Below are positions 57,601 to 64,000 of a DNA stretch of 64,000 bases, piece after piece. This DNA is from Cyclospora cayetanensis. Taxonomy: Eukaryota > Apicomplexa > Conoidasida > Eucoccidiorida > Eimeriidae. The position numbers were made by a program, and so were the translations under genes. The stretch lies in NCBI RefSeq assembly GCF_002999335.1, contig NW_020312113.1, forward strand, positions 25,086 through 89,085. Direction: 5' to 3'. How positions within the stretch are numbered: position 1 is the stretch's first letter; every line of letters starts with the position of its first letter. Under the pieces are notes generated by a model. That model made no database searches and was not told the DNA's origin. It was given only the letters and a program-made list of their open reading frames with translations.

Positions 57601-60600
57601 AGCAGAACCACTTTACACACAATGTCAAAGGATGCCGCAATACACGACCATCAATGTGAGCTTGTATCAGCGCAAAAACGACCCAAGATGGGTTCTCAGC
57701 TGGTGGCCGTTCCTCTGTAGACAGTTTCAAAGAACCCCTGCCTGTGTGGTGGCTTTTCATTCCCCTTATGCTCCATCTTCGCTGGATAGACAGCCTGCTT
57801 CGGTTCAGCCCAGCTTCGCTATTCAAGTTTTCTGCTTTTTTGCATGAGCGTGTAGCTCCGGATTGTTTGACGCTCTCTTCGGCAATAGAATCAGGCACCT
57901 TGTTTAGTGGCTCTCTGTGGGTAAGTGAAAGTGCAGCCTGCCTCTGAATTGTTTTTCCCGCTCACCGCAGACTGTAGGCGAGGATTGGTTGACACGGCCT
58001 CGAGATCCATACGCTCTAAATCCTGATTCGACGCTTACTTCTAAGTCAGCGACGCAAGAGTTAGTCTTACGTGCTCGTGATTCCTCAATAAGATAAATAA
58101 GCTGCAGTCGTCCCACCGGCCGGTAGTGTAATGGATGTATCAACGCGCTTTCTGAGACGCGTGACACTTTGGGTGTCATTAAGAGCGCCAATAACAAAGC
58201 AATTGTTCATCTACGTTGTGGCTTTTGCAAGCCAAAGGATTATATGTTTTGATTTGCCGGATCACTAGCGAGTTTCCTGGCTCAGCTGTATGATCTTTCC
58301 CGAAGGCTGGCGTTGAGCTAATTTCGGCATAAACTCATTAGTCAGGGCTTGTATGGAGGCTTGAACTGTAGTGGTCCCTCCAGGCAGATGACCCTTTTTA
58401 CATGGATATATACACCACCATTCAAGTGAATCTGATTCCAATCATCCACCTGTTGCAAGGAAAACTTTCTCGTCCGTAGGGTACAAAACAAGGTGCGTCT
58501 CCAGCAGGCTGGAAATCTCTTCGAGTACCTGTCCATCCTTGCGGCCAGCACACCTTTCTGGTGGGCACTACTACATCTACACATACCTGCATTTTTTGGC
58601 TGACAAAGCATGTCTTTATACCTGCAGAGGAGCTTCTGAGTTTGCATAAGCTAGCTGCCGGCCTTTGCCTCACCATCATCCACTGTGCCCCTGTCAACTT
58701 CCAGTAGTAAGAGGCGTTCTCTCTAATGGCTTTTTGACGGAACCAATAAGGTTACTCAATCACCATATGACTTGACAAACAGTAGAACACTGCTCTGGGG
58801 AGTCCCGATATCCCTATTCATCCATAGCAGGTGGATGCGCATAGAACGGCGGGATCGAATCATGTGTTTCTACCAACCGTAACGCTGCATCTAAACTCTC
58901 CGCAAGGACGCTACACTTGAAAGGAAATACAAGCCTATGAAAATGTTGCAGAGTTTTCTTCCAAAAGTTTTAGCACCCTTTTCTGCTCTCGCCGCTGGTT
59001 TTCCGACATGTGTGGTAGGGGGGAGGGCAGCGAGGGTGAGCCCGTCGTGCTCTACTAGTTATATTACCGTTTACGTCTAGTTCATCGGTCTAAAGCGGGT
59101 CCCGGGTCTACTAGCCATGATATCACACTTGCAATGTTGATTGCTGTGGTTGCTTTCTAGCATGCATACTTTCACACGCATTATCACAACGTACAAGAAG
59201 AGCTGCCTTGCTGTACTGTTAGTTGCCCCTCTTCATATTGCTTATCTTCCGCTTTCAATCATCTGTGCCTGGTCGCGAGCTATGCACGTCTAGCCGTAAC
59301 TTTTGGAGAAAGCCAAGTGAGAGGCTCTGAAAGAGGAAGTACGATCGTTGTCACATCCACCATTTCCCTTGCATTCTTGGGGCTCTTGTGGAAGGATTGC
59401 CTAGATGCCGTCTAAAAAAAGAGTCTGGGAAAGCAAGGAATTGGCTGTGTGCACAAGTAGAGAAAGATGGCGTCTCTGGCTGAGTGGCGATAAAGCGCTG
59501 CAATAACCAAAGCAAGGATAGCGACGCGAAGAAGGCACGTGGGTAAAGAGTAAGACGACAAAACGGAAGAGGTACATACTAACACTTCTCGCGTTTCAAC
59601 TTTTCTGAAAATATGCTAATATGCCATTTATTTTGCAAAAAATATGCATGATATGTGCTCCGTTCTTGACTGTAAACTGCAGGGCCGCGTCAAGCCCTTG
59701 CCACCCTACCAGTATGTAACCTGGTGACTTCTGAACGAATCCAAAGGTCGCTGCATCTATAATTTGTACTTAATCGTCAATTTCTTTGTGGTATCGTTCA
59801 AAGTAATCCAGTTCAGTGCCATCAGACCATGTCCAGGCGGTGATATGTGACGGGTGAAGCTAGTCAAGGCAATTGCCAGATCCATTCTGGTTGGTCATGG
59901 ATTGGGGGTGTTGTAACGCTCTACCTAGGGTGTCTATAGAGATATGCTTGACACTAGGCGCAATAAAAAACTCGTAGAACGCTATCGAGTGTTTCACAAA
60001 AGAGCTCCTGACCTTCCCTGCCCAAGCCCTTCAGACTTCCCTGTATGACTGTAAATGGAGAGCTAGGGGGAGTGTTGCGCAATCTGTAAGCACCACGAGC
60101 TTTCACAGCCAGTTGAAAGTAGCAAATAGCTCCCGCACATACAACATTGCGTTTCGTTGCAGTCAGGTAACAGTGCTCTGCGATAAACAATACGAACAAG
60201 CCAACGAAATAATCGATTATTATCTAAGTAAAACTAGTTTTATAGAAGCGTTTGAGTGCACCTAAACCAGGTACAGATGTAGTAGCTGCATGATGCACTT
60301 GTTTTTGGAATTCATATGCTTCGAAGCCGGGGTCGCCTTACACTGAAAGGAGGCCTGGGCAGATTGTGGGTACATCTATTTGCACCCCGGTGGCTTTTAC
60401 TTCTGAGCTGCTTGTGGTTGGCAAAAGAAGATGAGGAAGCCTTTTAGAGGAGGCACAACTAGTTTTGCTCGAGTTTTAAAAGGTTTTGAATCTCAATGTT
60501 TCTTTGTGAATACCGAGATGTGCCTTACAAGCTCTATGCCCAAACGCAAATAACCCACAGTGTCGACGTAGAAGACACTAGCGGAACTGTAGTCAGCCGA

Positions 60601-60978
60601 CCCTCATGCCTAGTAAGTTTGCAGTGCAGGGGGAAGCACTGGGCTGAGAGATATTCACAAACACAACTGGTTACGGTCTTCCCGTGGTCGCATTCTTTTT
60701 AGTAATGCTTCAGTAGCCAATGCTGTTAATTCACTGTTGTTGCCGCTGTTGCTGCTCCTACAAGTACCGAAATGGCAGCATTGGCTAGACAAATTGGAAG
60801 TAGTTACATTCCGTTTTCTGTTTGCTTCATGCTTTTCCGTTTGCGTGTGCCTGCCTTGTGCCTTCCTAAGAAAAATGACTCTTGAAGCTTCTCGAAGCAG
60901 CAAACTAAAGTTGGGCGTGCAAATAGGGACATTTTATATTATTTTGCTCTACCTATTTCAATAAGACTCGCACTGGCC
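57601..60978. other. Gene-poor region upstream of the PLAA gene
   Basis: Possibly contains gag remnants and a left-over LTR of the retroelement on its left side and the PLAA promoter on its right side; neither was identified. Open frames are short and unsupported. Confidence 0.4.
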
Positions 60979-63900
60979 ATGGAGGAATTGAAGCTCTCGC
61001 CCGACTCGCACGATGGAGGTTGTGGCAGCTGCTGCTCCCAAGGCGTGTGCTTAATGGAGCACCTTAGGAGCACCAGCTTAGAAAGCCTCCATGTTGAATT
61101 TATGTTTACTTCTCATTCATTCGTCCAGACAGACAGAACGGAAAAATTCTGCCCTACTTCTTGCAGCCGATCCAGCTGCTGCCGCTGCAGCAACCGCCGC
61201 CAGCTGCAGGGTCTTGCAGCTCTGGAGTGGAGAGTGGGCATGCATGCCTTAGAGCACCAACAGTGGAGCTGTAATATTGCTAATTCGAGGGGCATTGCAG
61301 CCTCTTCTCGCAGGCCTTCAGCTCCTCCCAGCTGGTCGCTCGCCGGCGAAGAAACCCCTCAAGCTGCAGCCGCCTTAGCCGCATTAACCTCTGGAAGCAT
61401 GTTCCTCCCTTCCCTTCATCTGGCCTTTGAGGGCCGAGCACATCGTGCTGCAGTGCGATGCTGCTGTGTGCTGCCTAATGGAATGTTACTTACCGGATCG
61501 CTTGATTCCACAGTTGTTGTTTGGCGTCAACAAGAGCAGCCCCAGATCGATCAAGAGCAGAGGGAAAAGGATTGCCTCGCAACTTCCCTGGATGGCAGCA
61601 ATGCACCCGATATGGGGAGCAGCAAGGGCCAGGGCAGTAGTGACTACGTGGGGAGTCTGTACAGTTACCACACAGTGCTGAAGCACCATAGCGACTTCGT
61701 GCTGTCCCTTGCGCCCTCATTATCTTTTCCTGGACAGTTTTACTCTGGGAGCAAAGACAGAATGCTCTGCAGAGTCTGTGCAGACACCGGTGTGGTCCAG
61801 ATGAAGTACCAGGTAATTCCTACACCCGCCTGTAATCTCATCCCCCACTACAAGGCATCCCAGGGCAAATACAAAATACGCGCTCAGTCAGCCAACAGGA
61901 CTACGCCCTAGGATTTGGTAGTGTACTTACACGAGCTTGCTAGTATGCGGCTTCTTCAAATTGCCTGGATTTTGTGTATTTTCTTAGGCTTTACAACTGC
62001 TTTTCTGCGTGCCTTTTAAATGCTCTCAGGGTCACGGAGGTCCAGTTTGTTCAGTGGCTGAGAAGAAAGAAATTGTTGCATCCGGAGACTGGGGAGGCGA
62101 AGCCAGAGTTTGGGATAGGGATTCAGGGCAGCTCCTGTTTGTGCTGTCTCAGCACCAAGCCTTTGCAGGTACCTAATATTAGCCGTTTTTAGCCCCTTGC
62201 TCGTGAGCACTAGGTCCTGTTCACTAAGACTTTAACGCTTCTAAACCCTCCTACTTTGCCTTAGTAGATACTTTACAAGCGTTTACGTCGCCTATAACTG
62301 CCAGCTTCCTTCTCCTGGACACAGTACTTCGGGCACTATTGGCCTCATAAAGACGTGTGTGGTAATGTAGGCCATTGCTCTAAAGCACGCACAGTTTTGC
62401 GTGCTGTCGCGAACGGTGTATTGGTTGCTCTGCTTGTCGTGCACCCAGTTTGTGTGTGCTGGCTGGGAGATGACCTAGTGACGGCTTCGCAGTCGAAGGC
62501 CATCTGCTTTTGGGGTACATCAAGGAACCTCACGAGGCACATTGAGAGTAAGCGGTGCTTTCAGTTGATTTACGCGTTTCCATCAATCTCTTTCTTTCTC
62601 TCTGTGAGCCATAATTTCAAGTAGTTATTTATTTCTGCTGGCTTTTGCTACAAAGTCTCTCTTTTTCTGTTCCTGACTGCCTTTTGGGACAACCCATATC
62701 CTGTGATATCTGTTTCTGTAAGGATAACGCCCCTTCTACTGCTTGTCGGCGTTCAATTCCTCTGTACCCCGCTTTTGACGTTGTTTCTTTCGGAACTTGA
62801 ACTGCCTTGCGGTAGCGAATCTTTATGGATCGTCCTCATCGGATGTAGCTCTCTGCTGGAATTCTTTCGAACGGTGTACTTTTCGCCTGAGACGTACTTA
62901 GAGAGGGAGAGGCGGCTTCACCACAGAAAGGATGGGATAGACAAAGCACCAAGTAGTGAGAGGGAGATGAAATGAGCAGATAAAGGGGCGACCAGCCCAG
63001 AGGTTCGCCGGGAACGGCAGCGCAAGCGTGCAAGCTGCACTTGTGCACTTATTCCATCGCAGATGCTCACGAGGATATCATCCGCAGTCTCGCCGCCTTC
63101 CCTTCCTCCAGCAGCGATTCTTCCGGCGCCGTTAGTAGCACCACGAAGAACAGGCTTTTAAGCGTGTCCAACGACGGAAGCATCAAGCTGTGGTCAACGG
63201 AGGGGCGACTTCTTTTAAGCAAAGCGGAGGCCCATGAGGCCTTCATCTTCAGTCAGTCGTTATTTCCGTTTTACTCTCATCTCCCCAATCACAATCATCT
63301 GCAACGTCCTTGTTCTGCTTTCTCCTCGTTAGTCTGTTTTATCCGCATAACCCACAGGGCTCTACTTCTCCCTTTCGCAAAAGAGATGCGTTTGGCAGCC
63401 TCTTCTCAACTCAGCCTCCCCGTGTCCGTATGTCGATCTATCCACCTCTCTGCGCTACTCTCTACGTCCTTCTCTATGTATGGCCCTCTTTCTGCTTTCT
63501 TCTGAGGGCTGCCCGCCAACAATGGTTGACCCCCGCCCCCCCCCCCCCCGTGTGCTACTGTCAGCTGCATCCTGTGTGCAGGATTCGTCGTTCTCTCTTC
63601 TGACCATGTTCCTTTTTCTGCCTGTTTGTCTCTGCCAGTGCGTCATTATTTGCATGCTGCATATTTCATCAGTAACGGCGCTTTGATCCCGCCTCGCGAG
63701 TGTCCATGTATTCTGCGGTTGCAGGCTGCTCTGTCTCGTCGTCTCGTCCTGGGTGTTTCTACACTTCAGGCGATGATGGTTTGTGCTGTCTCTGGCGCGT
63801 GTGCGACGCTGAGGCTCCTTCGATCTCTCTTGTGCAGCAGCTGCAGCAGCAGCCACAGCAGCAGCAGCTGCTGCAAATGCAGCAGCAGCAGCAGCAGCAG

Positions 63901-64000
63901 CTCCCACTACTGCAACTGCAGCAGCAGCAACAGCAGCAACTGCCGCAACTGCAGCAGCAGCAGCTCCCACCACTGCAACAGCAGCAGCAGCTCCCACCAC
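60979..64000 (+). CDS. PLAA/Doa1/Ufd3-type WD40 protein, 5' part (runs off the window)
   Basis: Ubiquitin-binding cofactor of the AAA ATPase p97/Cdc48 (family: N-terminal WD40 propeller, then PFU and PUL domains). Exons 60979-61812, 62030-62168, 62449-62547, 63063-63251 and 63725 to beyond 64000 join in phase, giving 512 codons so far. WD-type repeats are seen in each: HRAAVRCCCVLPNGMLLTGS with STVVVWR, HSDFVLSLAP with GSKDRM, HGGPVCSVAEKKEIVASGDW with ARVWD, DDLVTASQSKAICFW, NRLLSVSNDGSIKLW, and CFYTSGDDGLCCLW. The repeat order and spacing follow Doa1/PLAA. About 150 Cys/Ser/Ala-rich residues precede the first blade, longer than in known family members. The last exon enters a Gln-rich run at 63833 that continues past the window end, so PFU and PUL are not visible. 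Confidence 0.8.
63833..64000 (+). repeat. CAG-rich tract encoding polyglutamine
   Basis: CAG/CAA triplets with Leu, Pro and Met interruptions, in the PLAA reading frame and reaching the window edge. Confidence 0.9.

Noticed and set aside
58118..58185. tRNA-like start (GCCGGTAGTGTAATGG) with two short stems
   Set aside because: The anticodon loop is too long, the second stem has a 5-nt loop and no GGTTCGANNCC B-box is present. It lies in the gene-poor region beside the retroelement relic and is not a convincing tRNA.
63833..64000. Repeat array that might be taken for a CRISPR-like structure
   Set aside because: It is triplet CAG slippage in a coding frame of a eukaryotic gene, with no spacers.

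Overview
The window looks like nuclear chromosomal DNA of a coccidian apicomplexan, most probably an Eimeria or close relative. Three things point that way. Genes are broken into many short exons with GT-AG introns. CAG/GCA triplet runs inside coding sequence give long Ala and Gln tracts, a known hallmark of Eimeria coding sequence. The first gene is a mannitol-1-phosphate dehydrogenase-type enzyme, which fits the mannitol cycle known from Eimeria. No bacterial-style operons, CRISPR arrays or secure RNA genes were seen. All exon models were built by eye from reading frame, GT/AG sites and phase agreement, with no transcript data.

Layout. 0.4-5.7 kb (+): a 14-exon long-chain polyol dehydrogenase. 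7.0-9.7 kb (-): a 6-exon protein with endonuclease/exonuclease/phosphatase (EEP)-fold motifs. 9.7-12.9 kb: gene-poor, with a strong RNA-type hairpin. 12.9-13.8 kb (-): a small basic protein. 14.8-18.8 kb (-): a polytopic membrane protein resembling nucleoporin NDC1. 19.8-21.8 kb (+): a single-exon RCE1 CAAX protease. 23.3-26.4 kb (-): an unidentified multi-pass membrane protein whose neighbouring introns share a duplicated block. 27.8-30.8 kb (+): the iron-sulphur co-chaperone HSCB/Jac1. 31.2-33.4 kb (-): an unidentified protein with a signal peptide. 34.2-43.7 kb (+): a roughly 3,020-residue protein with a PH domain split by a low-complexity insert, plus membrane segments. 45.1-46.5 kb (-): an EF-hand protein. 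48.3-50.8 kb (-): a glycoside hydrolase family 19 (chitinase/lysozyme-like) protein. 54-57.6 kb (-): a frameshifted Ty3/gypsy-type retrotransposon relic. 61.0-64.0 kb (+): the 5' part of a PLAA/Doa1/Ufd3 WD40 protein, cut by the window end inside a CAG tract.

The genes do not form one pathway. They are independent eukaryotic loci covering sugar-alcohol metabolism, phosphoester hydrolysis, the nuclear envelope, prenyl-protein processing, Fe-S assembly, membrane or lipid binding, Ca2+ binding, chitin-type glycan cleavage and ubiquitin/p97 handling. The most unusual items are the split-PH giant protein, the atypical GH19 protein, two long near-perfect hairpins outside genes, the duplicated block in adjacent introns, the stop-free hydrophobic intron in HSCB, and the retroelement relic.
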